Positions 38,501 to 48,975 of a DNA stretch of 64,000 bases are shown piece after piece (position 1 is the stretch's first letter; every line of letters begins with the position of its first letter). Source of the DNA: Acestrorhynchus altus (taxonomy: Eukaryota > Chordata > Actinopteri > Characiformes > Acestrorhynchidae); NCBI GenBank assembly GCA_034509495.1, contig CM067503.1:49535783-49599782 (forward strand), in the 5' to 3' direction. The translations under genes were made by a program, and so were the position numbers. Below the pieces are notes generated by a model. It was not told the origin of the DNA. It saw only the letters and a list, made by a program, of their open reading frames with translations, and searched no databases.

Positions 38501-40493
38501 AATACAAGTGTTGTCTTCAGAGAATATTCATTATTAATGATGTTTTGAAGTTGGTTACATATAAAGATAATGGTACTGAGAGAGTTATATAAAGAGGAAA
38601 AAAAACTTCATGAAACAAAACATGTTTAGACAATCAGCAGTACAACAACTTAAGTCATTAAAATGTAAACTTTTAAAATGATAAATATACATTATGTTGC
38701 TTGTGGGTCCTATATGATCACACTGGTGAAATTGTGTCCCTTCCACATAGCGTGCTGGTACTTTAATGTCTCATCAAACACATGGCTCTGAGCCTCCCCA
38801 TCCCATTTTGTATAAGTAGGAGCCAGTATTAGGGATCAGGTTAAGTTTAGGTTTAACCTACCCTAAGCCTGGAACGGAAAAGTCATTTCTAAAGGTCACA
38901 ATGACTGTTGGTTGGTTGGTTATACAACTCAGATCTGAGACATTTCACATACAAACTGGACAAAAAGCTGGACAATAGCTGTGTACAAGGAGCAGAGTAC
39001 TAGGTGGTGAAAAACAGAGTGTACATGTCCTCTTCACTGTGTCCGTCATTATCACACACTGAGACACTAACAGGACAGACCCACTGAACGACTGGACATT
39101 ATTACTCTTCTATCCAATCACTGCACTGACCTTTTATCTGCACATGTACAGAACTGACCGGCTCACTGATTGACTGGATATTATTACTCCTCTATAAAGT
39201 TATTTCTATCTCTCCACCTATCGGTCAAAGATCAGATCAGAATCAGCAGTCAGGGACTCAGATCAGATCGGGAGGCAAAACAAATTGACCAGGTCATCCC
39301 TACAACACAGCATTCTGAATTGAGATGCTCTATAGAAAGGAAAACATTACCCAGACTAGGCTTAATTCCTGTGAAACGGTCCTCAAATATCAATATGACA
39401 ACACCTCTTCTAATGAATGATTCGGCTACATTAAGCTGGACCCATTGCTGATACCGATGTGCAGATTCCTGTATTACTGCCGAGAAAACCGGACTCTCAG
39501 CAGTGGCTCTCTGAATATACTGGCACCATGTCTAATGACAGGCGTAGGCTAGAGAGGTGTAAAGCTACCCCAGAACTGAGTTGTCAAGCAGATCTCAGTA
39601 TATTTCATTATTTTGGATGATACAATGGAATTAAAATACTGATATAATATGAAAGCCACTGAAAACCTGCCAAGAATGCCCAAAACAGATTTCTGTACTA
39701 AACACTAGTGAAAAATGAGTTTGTCAAGTGTATGAAATCTCCTCCTTTAAAAGTGTAATATTACAGAAACAAAACAGAACAAATGAATGTGTTTGTTTAT
39801 TCTCTGCTATTGATGGACACTTTACAACGCAAACCATCTTACACAAATCATAATTTGGTTATCAGCAAGAGAACACTGTGGGCACACAGGGCTCGGCTGT
39901 GGGAAGGACGTTGCTGGGTGGCTTTAAGTAGGCCGATTTGTGTTTGTTCACATTTTGGCATTTTTAGGCTGCAGTTATTTGGCTGGTCTTTGTGCCCTGC
40001 AATGAAGGTCAGTCAGTGATGGACACCATAAATAAAGACCACTGATCAAAGGAAAAATGATATCACTATTATTTAAAAATAGTCTCCAGATAACTATCAG
40101 TACTGAGTTATTGTGCAGGCCTACTCTGACTTGTGATCATCTGTCACAATCAAGCTGCATTTTCAACAAACCCTGAATAAAAATGTGCCACCAACTAGAA
40201 ACTGCTTTGAGATGAACATCAAGCTAAAACTTTAAACTTTAAAAAATAAAACCTAAACATATATTGTGCTTTTTACACTCTCTTGGTTTTGTCTTTCCTC
40301 TGAAACATCAAACTACAAACCAGTCAGGTTCAGCAAATCTTTCCATTCTGAGCAGTAAGATATCTTACCTGTAGGCTCGTTTAATGTCCTCTGCTGAAGC
40401 CCCTTTCTCCAGTCCTAGCACTTTATATAGACTATCTCCTGATGTGGACATCTTCCTCTGAGGCCTGTCTGAGGGTTGCCTGGTTTCTGCCAT
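32483..40493 (-). CDS. dnajc5g: Cysteine string protein, DnaJ homologue subfamily C member 5 (DNAJC5G-like)
   Basis: A J-domain co-chaperone of Hsc70 that is normally palmitoylated on a cysteine string and bound to secretory or synaptic vesicles. Coding exons: 40493-40369, 37150-36937, 36191-36032 and 32583-32483, giving 199 codons, the usual length of the family (198 in human DNAJC5). The J domain spans about residues 20-85 with the HPD motif at 49-51, followed by the linker ending KWWFK. The cysteine string lies at residues 118-138 with 13 cysteines. The conserved VDPEDLEAQ motif follows, then a variable tail ending MYSTQQ. VKYYFLMSKWWFK and the CCGKCKPP segment are closer to DNAJC5G than to DNAJC5 or DNAJC5B as far as I can recall, so the paralogue is inferred. 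Residues RKMSTSGDSLY retain the phosphorylatable serine region of the N-terminus. The introns hold a Tc1, an L2 tail and an L1 remnant, none of which touch coding sequence. Confidence 0.93.
33390..34318 (-). mobile_element. Tc1 transposon remnant (family A) in dnajc5g intron 3
   Basis: On the minus strand, right to left: terminal repeat CACTTTCCGGATGCACTGT at 34294-34312, then the DNA-binding region (GYNPAALKISMSTVSSLI-like, KWKKFGTTRTLHRVDR, LSDHGRNALVRDVTK), then KKVELLGLTAKHHVWRKSGS and HGGGSIMLWDVLL. The 3' part with the second catalytic half is missing and frames are shifted. Confidence 0.85.
34715..35310 (+). mobile_element. L2-type LINE family B, 3' end, in dnajc5g intron 3
   Basis: The translation shows the C-terminal end of L2 ORF2 (LAPEYLQDLI, then GGRAFSHKAPQLWNNLPGNV and FRSRLKTYLFSVAF followed by a stop). 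The untranslated tail from 34985 to 35290 matches the end of the element at 57400-57660. Confidence 0.75.
36032..36191 (-). CDS. dnajc5g: dnajc5g coding exon 3: cysteine string
   Basis: A 160-nt exon, acceptor TTTGCAG and donor GTGAGT, phase 0 in and phase 1 out. Thirteen cysteines fall within 21 residues, including six in a row, the palmitoylation and membrane-binding region. GKCKPPEDDEN and the VDPEDLEAQIKAEQ helix follow. Confidence 0.96.
36937..37150 (-). CDS. dnajc5g: dnajc5g coding exon 2: J domain core
   Basis: A 214-nt exon, acceptor CCATACAG and donor GTAATC, phase 2 in and phase 0 out, residues 42-113. It carries the HPD tripeptide (KYHPDKNPDNPEAA), helix III and the conserved YGSMGLYVSEQFGEE stretch leading to the WWFK linker. 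Confidence 0.96.
37440..38330 (+). mobile_element. Decayed L1-type ORF1 in dnajc5g intron 2
   Basis: In shifting plus-strand frames the sequence reads QLQVKVDDLDNRG, a stop, RKNLKFISLPEKAECSS and ALAQFLQEMLP, the coiled-coil to RRM junction of L1-type ORF1 proteins, then remnants near 37985-38130. No ORF2 is nearby, so this is a fragment. Confidence 0.6.
38331..40368. other. Rest of dnajc5g intron 1-2 spacer
   Basis: Unique-looking AT-rich intron. A short near-repeat (GACTGGACATTATTACTCTT against GACTGGATATTATTACTCCT) lies at about 39090 and 39172. No exon is seen. Confidence 0.35.
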
Positions 40494-40499
40494 GATTTA
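40369..40499 (-). CDS. dnajc5g: dnajc5g first coding exon
   Basis: The acceptor TTAAGCAG is followed by six untranslated bases and ATG at 40493. The exon encodes residues 1-41 (starting MAETRQPSDRPQRK) and the start of the J domain (SLYKVLGLEKGASAEDIKRA), and ends in phase 2 at GTAAGA. Because an acceptor lies right before the ATG, the promoter and 5' UTR must be further upstream (higher coordinates). Confidence 0.95.
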
Positions 40500-41934
40500 C
40501 TGCTTAAAAAAGAAACAGAAGATATATGAAACAGAAACAATGCAGCCTGCTCTTCGGCCACACAGACAATTTCTGCATTGTGCCATGAAGATTTTTAAAT
40601 CCATTCTCCATTTTCTCTGAGAACATCACTGAATTCCTCCTTACTTCAATCTAGTGAACTTTGCAGGGTCAAAAACACTAAATAGGCTTAAGCAGGCTTA
40701 TTAAGAGCTATTATATTAGCACTCTGAGCGATTCAGTCAGGATGTGGTGCAGTTCTCATATCGCTCAGATGTTTTGGCCGACCATGCTATAATGAACATT
40801 TTAAACAGCAAGAACTTCATGCTTTTTCCAAAAAATGTGGACACTACATTTTTTCCATAAATAGGGTAAGGCCTACAAGAATACCTGAGAGAAAATGTTA
40901 AACGCTGAAGAAGTCACTGCTTGTAAAAGGGTGGAAGAACTAGAGCAGAGAACAATAGCTGAGCAACAAAGAGCCGGAGCACATAATACCTTCACTAAAG
41001 ACGATTATTACATTTTGCTGATCTCAAAAGATTACTTGTCCCAGTCGGCATGAGCAACTGCAGACTTAATTGAATGACACAACCCTAAAACCTGTTCTTG
41101 TGGCTGAAAGAGTGTGTGTGGACTATGCAATAGAGAACATTTTGGGTTTAATAAAGTTAGAACCAAACTTCAAATGGCATCGGTAGTCAGTCAATCAGCG
41201 TCTGTCAGGTTTACGGTGTGTGTGTGTAGCATCACCGCAGTCTCATATTTGTGGTAACGTACCAGTGAGCTGTAATAGAAATGAATTCACTTTTGAAAAG
41301 CAATAAATCTGGAAAAGGTGAAGCAGAAAAAGGGATATGATAGTGAAACCGAACGGATGCCGGAGACTGATCTTTGGATAAACGATCATTAATTAACAGC
41401 ACTGATCCAAGCGACCCGATTGCAGAAAGCTGGAACCTGGAAGCTCAGACCCCGTACTGGGATATTACCAGCTACTGTGTTTACAGTTTAAGTGTCTGTG
41501 TGAATAGAAACTACGTTACAAAGCCCACCAATGTTTCACGGGTGCGAGATTTGTTTACATACAAAGAAGGAATGAAAAAAGGTACTGAATCCAAAGTCTG
41601 AAGTCAGATTTGAGGGGATGGTGCCGTTCTTGACCCACACAGACCATTACAATTGAAATCTAAAAGTAAGTGATCACACAAAGACAACTGAGTCTGATTA
41701 CAGCCTTCACACTAGACACACGGCGCCTAACCGAAGAAATCCTTCACAGTCTGCAGTACCAACACGAAAAAAACTGACAACCGTCGATTTGTTTTTAACT
41801 GGTCAACTTAAATTATTTTAAACTGCAGACTAAACCCAGTTCTATCTAATGTCTAAGTTTAGACTTCACAGAAAAAGTCCACACTTTGACAACACTGTAA
41901 GTTACTGACACCCTGTGACAATAATGGACAGATG
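40500..41934. other. dnajc5g 5' intron, no recognised element
   Basis: No transposon or coding motif is seen in this stretch upstream of the first coding exon. Confidence 0.3.
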
Positions 41935-42335
41935 CTGATGGACAAATCTTCTCTTGGCTGCTCCCTTCAGGGGTCGCCACAGCAGATCATTGGCCTCCAT
42001 CTGGCCCTATCCCCTGCCTCCTCTACTGTTACACCAACCATCTCCATGTCCACCTTCACTACATCCATAAACCTTCTCTGAGGTCTTCCTCTTCTCCTTC
42101 TGCCCGGCAGCTCCATCTCCAACATTCTTTGTCCAGTATATCCCCTATTTCTCCTCAACACACATCCAAACCATCTCAACCTGGCCTCTCTGGCTTCATC
42201 TCCAAACTACTCCACCTTCACCATCCCTCTGATCTGCTAATTTCTAATCTTGTCCATCCTCGTCCCTCCCAACGAAAATCTCAGCATCTTCATCTCCGCC
42301 ACCTCCAGCTCAACCTCCTGTCTTTTGTATGCATA
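41935..42335 (-). mobile_element. RTE-type LINE 3' end
   Basis: On the minus strand it encodes the C-terminal signature MRWFGCVLRRNRGYTGQRML, a basic GRRRRGRPQRRFMDVVKVDM-type stretch and WRPMICCGDP, widespread in fish RTE or RTE-X-type elements. It is 5'-truncated. Confidence 0.65.
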
Positions 42336-42477
42336 TACTGATGCATAAACAAATATAAAACATAAAAGCTGGGTCTATTGAGTCTACCTGGATTAGCTTC
42401 ACGGGATGTAAAACATTTATGATCATAAATGTAGATATGTCAGCATTACCTAAAACTGTGCTCTTTTACACGACCAA

Positions 42478-42590
42478 ATATCACTCCACTCCTCCCACAC
42501 CATCTGCAGAACTGAGTTAGAACTTTCAAACTGTATGGGATGGATCATCACAGGACACCATTAGGAACCTCTACGACGTCCTTTTCTCAA
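42478..42590 (+). mobile_element. Tc1 family C, end fragment
   Basis: Matches the 3' parts of the copies at 10525 and 44515 (CACACCATCTGCAGAACTGA, GATCATCACAGGACACCATT). Only about 110 bp survives. Confidence 0.7.
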
Positions 42591-42654
42591 CTTTTATGAC
42601 TCCAATAATGTACCTGTAAGAGAGGGTACACTTATGAAGGTGTATTTACAACGT

Positions 42655-42690
42655 ACCTGTGTGTGTGTGTGTGTGTGTGTGTGAGAGTGT
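42655..42690. repeat. (GT)n microsatellite
   Basis: Short GT array immediately before the foldback element. Confidence 0.9.
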
Positions 42691-42894
42691 GTGGTATTAA
42701 TTTAAAGATCCAAACAGTCAAGTCACCCAGATCATACTGAACTGGTTTCCAGCAAATGTAACTGTAAATGTAACTGTCTGTCCAGCTGTGGTAATTCTAG
42801 TAACACTAAGAGCAGTTTTAGCTGCTGATACTCTGATCAAATAAAAGATTATTTTTAACGGCAAGACAACAGCTCAGAACTCTTCTTATTGTGC

Positions 42895-43400
42895 TTTTTG
42901 GTGTTAGTGTGTGTTGCTGGTACGAGTGGATCAGACACAGCAGTGCTGCTGGAGTGTTTAAACCCCTCAGTGTCACTGCTGGACCGAGAACAGTCCACCA
43001 ACCAGAAATGTCCAGCCGACAGCATCCTGTGGGCAGCGTCCTGTGAGCACTGATGAAGGACTAGAGGACAACCAACACAAACTGTGCAGAAACAGATGAG
43101 CTTCTGTCTTCGGTCTCAGTGAGTGGACAGTGTTTAAACATAACGTTATGCTTCATTGGTCTTTGTGTATATATACACTTAAACTTCATCAGTGCTCACA
43201 GGACGCTGCTCACAGGACGCTGCTCACAGGACGCTGCTCACAGGACGCTGCTCACAGGACGCTGTCGGCTGGACAGTTCTCGGTCCAGCAGTGACACTGA
43301 GGGGGTTTAAACACTCCAGCAGCACTGCTGTGTCTGATCCACTCGTACCAGCAACACACACTAACACACCACCACCACGTCAGTGTGACTGCAGTGTACC
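42895..43400. mobile_element. Foldback (long inverted repeat) element
   Basis: The left arm (about 42898-43060) and right arm (about 43188-43365) are inverted copies: TGCTGGTACGAGTGGATCAG at 42913 has its complement at 43334, and GGACCGAGAACAGTCCACCA-type sequence has its complement near 43272. The loop of about 130 bp has no coding potential. It is a non-autonomous inverted-repeat element of a kind scattered through otophysan fish genomes, if my memory is right. Confidence 0.8.
43193..43265. repeat. 14-bp tandem repeat inside the foldback right arm
   Basis: Five copies of CTCACAGGACGCTG. The left arm has only about two diverged copies of the complementary unit, so the array expanded in one arm. 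Confidence 0.9.
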
Positions 43401-43424
43401 CGAGTATTAGAACAGACCGGGGGT

Positions 43425-43620
43425 CCCCTAAATAACTATGTATGAGTAGTTTGACCAGAAGGAGGGTGAGCCTTTGTGAGCCTGGTTCCTCTTGAGGTTT
43501 CTTCCTCCAGCTGTGTTCCTGTGTTGTTAACCTTTATTTTTTTTTTATTTCTGTAAGCCGCTCTGTGACGTCAGTTTTGAAGAGCGCTACACAAATAAAT
43601 ACTGATTCGATTAAACAAAC
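43425..43620 (+). mobile_element. L2-type LINE 3' end
   Basis: Same 3' UTR family as 541-740: GGTTCCTCTTGAGGTTTCTT, GCCGCTCTGTGACGTCAGTT and GCGCTACACAAATAAATACT. Confidence 0.7.
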
Positions 43621-43834
43621 TTATAAAAAATTGCAATGCACTACTGCACTGGTGTTATGTCACAATATCTTCAGAAAATATAGTACCAATTTTCTCAAAC
43701 GGCAACCAGACCACAGCCTCCGACCTGCATTCCTGACCGACTGCTTAACAGAAAGTTCTCCTTGTTGGTACAAAATCATTATTATCCAAATTCAGTAGGT
43801 TTTCTCAGAACCCCAGTTAGCTCCTAACTCTTTA

Positions 43835-44515
43835 GTTAAGAGTCTGGACGTCCTCTTTCCAATCACACATCAGTAACATCACTCAGTCTGCTTTCTTCCA
43901 CCTTCATAACTTTAACCGCCTTCTCGCCTCCTTTACCCCCGTACTGCTGCTATTTCAGTTTAGAGCTTTGTCACATCTCGCCTGGATTATTGCAACTCTC
44001 TCCTCTTCAGTCTCCCCAACAAATCCCTCCATTAAACCCAACTAGTCCGGAACACAGCTGCCCGGATTATCACCAGAACCCCCTCCGTTCACCACATCAC
44101 TCCTGTTACTGCAGCAGCTTCACTGGTAACTCATCAAGTTCTGCTGATTACAAAATCCTCCTGTTAACTTTTAAGGTCACACACAACATCCACATATCGC
44201 TCAGTCCCTCCCGTACTCTCAGATCCTCCTCTTCCATTCATCCAAGTGTAACTTCTGCCTGCCTTACCACTAAGGAGAGCAGAGTGGCTAAAAGCTCTGG
44301 AAATCATTACCATCCAAACTCCCTTTCATTATATAAATCCAGACTCAAGCCAGTTCAAGACTGCTTTTACTGTCTAAAACACTTCCTCTGTCCAACCTTT
44401 AACCTTTTATTTCATGTGTACTTTTATGATTGCTATTATTGTATGGTGTCTTTGGGTGATATAATTATAATAATAATAATTTCAAAGTGTCTTTCTAATT
44501 ATTATTATTATTGAG
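43835..44515 (+). mobile_element. L2 LINE fragment, reverse transcriptase C-terminus
   Basis: Frames read FVTSRLDYCNSLLFSLPNKS, NTAARIITRTPSVHHITPVT and later LYKSRLKPVQDCFYCLKHFL, the C-terminal region of L2 ORF2. An (ATA)/(ATT) simple repeat at about 44460-44512 closes the element. Confidence 0.8.
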
Positions 44516-44965
44516 TCACTCAGAATGGCAGTGGATCATGTTCAGTGACAACCCACATTTTAGTCTGGCCTGAAAATCTGCAAATGGAAGTAACATGGAC
44601 AGCGCCAAGAGCAATTTCATACGATGTCAGATGACCTTCATTACAGACACTAATAGACCAATGTTACATTAATGCGGTTCTGCAACCAGTGGTTCTACCT
44701 TTTCTGAACACACACTCCGGTGCTCTATTCCAACAGGACGACGCTCATCCACACACTGCTGCCGTCTCAAGATCTCGTCTTGAAGACACAGATACTACGC
44801 CGTGGTCGGTCTCATCTCCAGACCTGTCCCTGATAGAAAATGCGTGGATGCTATTGGACGCTCTATCAACACTCCACCCCTACCACACCATCTGCAGAAC
44901 TGAGTGAGAACATTCAAGCTGCATGGGACGGATCATCATAGGACACCATTAGAAACCTTCACCTT
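44515..44965 (+). mobile_element. Tc1-like transposon remnant (family C)
   Basis: Translation from 44689 reads MVLPFLNTHSGALFQQDDAH, then the PHTAAV and SPDLSLIENAW motifs, the last catalytic region of Tc1 transposase. It is homologous to 10525-11065 and less damaged here. Confidence 0.8.
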
Positions 44966-44994
44966 GCTTCTAAATAGAGCAGTGCAATTGACAC

Positions 44995-45900
44995 TTGAAA
45001 GACCAAGTTGCTGGTCATTGACTTTGGGAGGTCCAGACCAAAGTCACAACCAGTTCTGATCGAGGGAGATGAGGTGGAGGCTGTGGACTCCTATAAGTAC
45101 CTCGGGCTGTGGCTGGACAGCAAGTTGGACTGGTCATGTAACATCGACCACCTGTACAGAAAGGGACAGAGCAGGCTGTACTTTCTGAGGAGACTACGGT
45201 CCTTCCACATCTGCAGGAAACTCCTGTGGCTGTTTTATCAGTCCGTGGTCGCCAGTGCCCTGTTCTACACTGTGGTGTGCTGGGGGGGCAGCATATCCAA
45301 GAAGGACAAAACACAGGCTGGACAAGCTGATCAGGTGGGCTGGCTCTGTGGTTGGCACATAGCTGGACTCTCTGGTGTCAGTGACAGAGGACTCTGAAGA
45401 AGCTACTGGACATTATGGACAATACCAGTCACCCTCTGCACACTGTCATCAGCCACCAGAGGAGCCTGTTCAGTGAGAGATTGCTCCTTCCCAAGTGCAG
45501 GACCAATAGACTTAAAAACTCTTTTGTCCCGCACGCCATCAGACTGTACACCTCCTCTCTGGGGGGGGAGTAGTAACAGGAGGATGGAGGATGGGAATGA
45601 GTAGGAACCAACCAGTAACTCACAACCCACAACCACAACACATCTGCACTTGGTGCAATAAACAGTTCAAAAGTTAAAAAGTGCAATAATGTGCAATACC
45701 GCCTCCTACAGGACTCTCTCATGCACTATTTATTTATATTGTAATATAGTGTCTATATTATATATTCTTTATATTTATATAGTGTTTTATTTACTAAAGT
45801 ATTACCTTTCTTCTCTGTACTGTACTAATGCTGCTGCTGGAACCTTCATTTCCCTGAGGGAACTCTCTCAAGGGATCAATACAGTTCTATCTATCTATTT
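44995..45900 (+). mobile_element. Rex1/Babar-like LINE, 3' half
   Basis: The 45008-45397 frame gives LVIDFGRSR, VDSYKYLGLWLDSKLDWSCN, GQSRLYFLRRLRSFHICRKL and FYQSVVASALFYTVVCWGGS, the thumb region of Rex1-like reverse transcriptase. The 3' end finishes in a CTAT microsatellite at about 45884-45898, as expected for this group. Confidence 0.8.
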
Positions 45901-45904
45901 CTTT

Positions 45905-47160
45905 CTTGGTGCAACTATTTTCTGCAGTAGTGCAACCAGAAACAATAACATACCAACTGGCAGTAACAGAATTAACATTTCAGTTAAAGACCACTGAAGT
46001 TGTCAAACCCAAAACAGGAGCGCTTAGTCTAAGCTAGATTTCTCCAACAGGAATTAATGTGATTTTGACAACAAAACTGTGATGGACCTGAGGGACGGAA
46101 CCAAAGGGTCTGTGTACATTTACACACATTATGAGTTTGCTAACAAAATAAAGTACAAAATTTGCTACAGCCAAGCTAATACTGCTGATTGTTTCATCAA
46201 CAATTGACATAAGACAAACAGAAAACGGTCTGACGTGAAACACTTTCAGTGACGTAGGACTGTCTTCACTCAGGATTTATAACCGAGTCGTTCAGACAAT
46301 CCAGTGGCACAAGGACGACGCAGAGAACGATAAGGGTAATTTAGAAACGAGCTGTAATGTCTGGTGAATTGGCACCGAAGTGCAGCATATATGCCATCGT
46401 GATCAGCCTCCTGTTGAGAGGTCTAATCGATTCTGTCACTATGGAACCAGTGATTCTCCACTTTAACTCAGTGATCCATTCGCTGAGGCTTTCTGTCCTG
46501 TTCTCTCTGATGTTGCTCTGCTGCTCAAGACTTTTTCTGCTAACACTGTAAAGATAGTGTTTCTGCCCACCTCAGACTGCTCCTGGGGACCAAAGCAGTG
46601 TTTCCCAGTCCTGCTCTTGGAATAGCCATATCTGATTTTAGGATTCCAACACACCTTCAACTCTTCAGCAAACTAATAAATAACTAACGAGCATACGGGT
46701 CACGGCTACTTTAGGTTCAGGACTGAAACGCACCTTCTGCTGCTGACGGTCCGTAACCCAGACAACATCTCAACCTCCTACCATCTATACGTTTACTCCT
46801 TGTAGCCGATGTCCCGCAGGGCCAGGTTATAATATTTACACCGCTCTCTGGAAGATTACCTTTCGCTGTGTCCTTGTTAAACAATAATCCCATTCTAATC
46901 CTTTGCATCCAGTGCAGATTATTTCAGCTTGGCTGTTTCTTCATTACAAATAAAAATGTAACCTTTAGCAGAACAGTTTAGCTTGGCGTTCAGGGAACAG
47001 TTCTTTGAAGAAAATGGAATGAAATCATCAGATGTTCTCGGCAGTTTCAGACCAAACAGACCAAAGAGCCTGAGCCTTACCCGCCTCTGTACGTGTGACT
47101 GAGCCGAGCCAAACCAAAGTCTCTCCCTGTCTCAGCCCAGTTTAACCCAGTCTAAAGTCT
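45905..47160. other. Spacer with no clear gene
   Basis: Unique-looking DNA. The 46600-46670 stretch (CCCAGTCCTGCTCTTGGAAT and neighbours) resembles the ends of fish hAT-type repeats but is too short to call. Confidence 0.3.
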
Positions 47161-47164
47161 GAGT

Positions 47165-47375
47165 CTAAACCCAGGCCAAATCTCAACCCAGTCTGAGTCT
47201 AAAACCAGTCTAAACTTGTCTGTGTCTAAACTCAGTCTAAAGCCAGTCTAAATTTAAACCCAGTCTGAGTCTAAACTCAGTCTAAAGCCAGTCTAAATTT
47301 AAACCCAGTCTGAGTCTAAACTCAGTCTAAAGCCAGTCTAAATTTAAACCCAGTCTGAGTCTAAACCCAGTCTAA
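47165..47375. repeat. About 57-bp tandem repeat with CAGTCTAAA core
   Basis: Imperfect tandem copies of a unit with TTTAAACCCAGTCTGAGTCT, then AAACTCAGTCTAAAGCCAGT, about three full copies, and a more degenerate CAGTCTAAA-type array on the left. Confidence 0.85.
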
Positions 47376-47469
47376 AGCCTGAGTGTGTATGATCAGTAGG
47401 TTATGGGGAAGGCAGCATGTCAGAAACCCGGACCGGACCAGCTGAGTGGAGGTCAGTAAAGTCCGGGAA

Positions 47470-47745
47470 GTAAATAAACGGAATAAATAAAATCTTCAGC
47501 TTGTTAAAGCAGCGCGTTTAGCTTTAGCACAGTTAGCTCAGCACTGCAGCGGCCCGGCCGGACCGAGCCGAGCCCAAACGAGCCCAACCGAACCCACCTT
47601 TAATCCAGGCAGAGTGAAGTTTCAGTCCGAACCCGAATCAAACCCAGCTTTACTGTTGAAATCTCTCTTTATCCTCCCTCATTTCTGAACCGCTCTTCCG
47701 CTCCGGCCGCACAGTCCTCTTCTGCTCGGCTCATCTGCTCGGTTC
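47470..47745 (-). promoter_or_regulatory. CpG-rich candidate promoter and 5' UTR exon of dnajc5g
   Basis: This stretch is markedly GC- and CpG-rich against AT-rich surroundings (runs such as CGGCCCGGCCGGACCGAGCC). On the minus strand a GTGGGT donor at 47597-47592 could end an untranslated first exon lying between about 47598 and 47750, to be spliced to the acceptor before the dnajc5g ATG at 40493. No start codon or TATA box is needed for this reading. It is an inference from composition and position. Confidence 0.3.
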
Positions 47746-48120
47746 TTCTGCTCGGCTCATCTGCTCGGTTCTTGTGCTGGGCTCATCTGCTCGGTTCTTC
47801 TGCTCGGTTCTTCTGCTGGGTTCTTCCTTTTCGGCTCATCTGCTTGGTTCTTCTGCTCGGCTCATCTGCTCGGTTCTTCTGCTCGGCTCATCTGCTCGGT
47901 TCTTCTGCTGAGTTCTTCTGCTGGGCTCATCTGCTCGGTTCTTCTGCTCGGTTCTTCTGCTGGGTTCTTCCTTTTCGGCTCATCTGCTCGGGTTCTTCTG
48001 CTCGGTTCTTCTGCTCGGTTCTTCTGCTGGATTCTTCCGTTTCGGCTCATCTGCTCGGTTCTTCTGCTGGGTTCTTCTGCTCGGTTCTTCTGCTCGGCTC
48101 ATCTACTGGGTTCTTCTGTT
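47715..48120. repeat. Minisatellite of TTCTGCTCGG-type units
   Basis: About 400 bp of alternating CTCGGTTCTTCTG and CTCGGCTCATCTG units. Open frames across it (for example 47772-48134) are products of the repeat and not genes. It abuts the CpG-rich candidate promoter. Confidence 0.95.
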
Positions 48121-48284
48121 CCAGTCCAAACTGACTCTAAATTATAGAAAAAGAAAACAACAACAAAAAAAAAAACAAAACAGTGAAATATGAAAAAACA
48201 CATACATAACCTCAGTTCCATCTGGGTACAATCAAACCTTCCAATCAGACACGACAGCAGAGTTTGGGTTTTCAAAGCTTTTAT

Positions 48285-48400
48285 GAAGATTAGGATTATA
48301 TTATATTAGAATTTATAATGTTCAATTAGAATTTATAATTTTAAATTAGAATGTATAATGTTATATTTGGGTTATAATGTTAAATTAGAATTTATAATGT
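48285..48400. repeat. 19-bp AT-rich satellite, block 1
   Basis: Start of the satellite with units like ATAATGTTAAATTAGGGTT. It is interrupted at 48400 by a LINE 3' end. Confidence 0.85.
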
Positions 48401-48975
48401 TATAGTGCAACAGCTTTGCCCACCAGGCAGTCAGACTCCCCAACGCACGGAGACTGGGCTGAATCCCCCACACCACTCCTCACACCCACACTCACACAGG
48501 GACTGAACTGGGACTGAAACTGAACCCCACACCACTCCTCACACCACAAAGACCACACCAACACAAAGACTGGACTGTAACCACCCAGCACTCTACACAC
48601 ACACGCACTCGGCACACAGAGACTGGATCATCTCCATCCTTATCAGCAATATTTGCTGCTCACTAAGAACTATAACTTCTACCTCAGTAACTGCTGTGAT
48701 CATGCACATCTAGATGTTACAGTATGTTACATCTCTCTACACCTTATTCCCACCATCATCATCTCACTTCACTGTCCACTCGGTATTGTACTGTCCTGTC
48801 CTGTCTGTTAAACTGTCTCTTGTTTACTGTATTTATTGTATTTATTGTACTGTTTGCACTTTATGTCTTCTTATTGTATTGCTGCTCCATGTTGCACCTT
48901 GGTTCCGGAGGAACGCAATTTCATTGCACTGTGTACCTGTACTCGGTTATAATGACAATAAAAAGCCTTGACTTG
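48400..48975 (+). mobile_element. LINE 3' end inserted in the satellite
   Basis: The end of an ORF followed by the fish LINE 3' UTR signature: TTGCACCTTGGTTCCGGAGG, AACGCAATTTCATTGCACTG and GACAATAAAAAGCCTTGACT. It lies cleanly between satellite blocks. Confidence 0.75.

Noticed and set aside
47772..48134. 120-codon open frame on the plus strand, rich in Cys, Phe, Leu and Ser
   Set aside because: It is the translation of the TTCTGCTCGG-type minisatellite and has no independent support.
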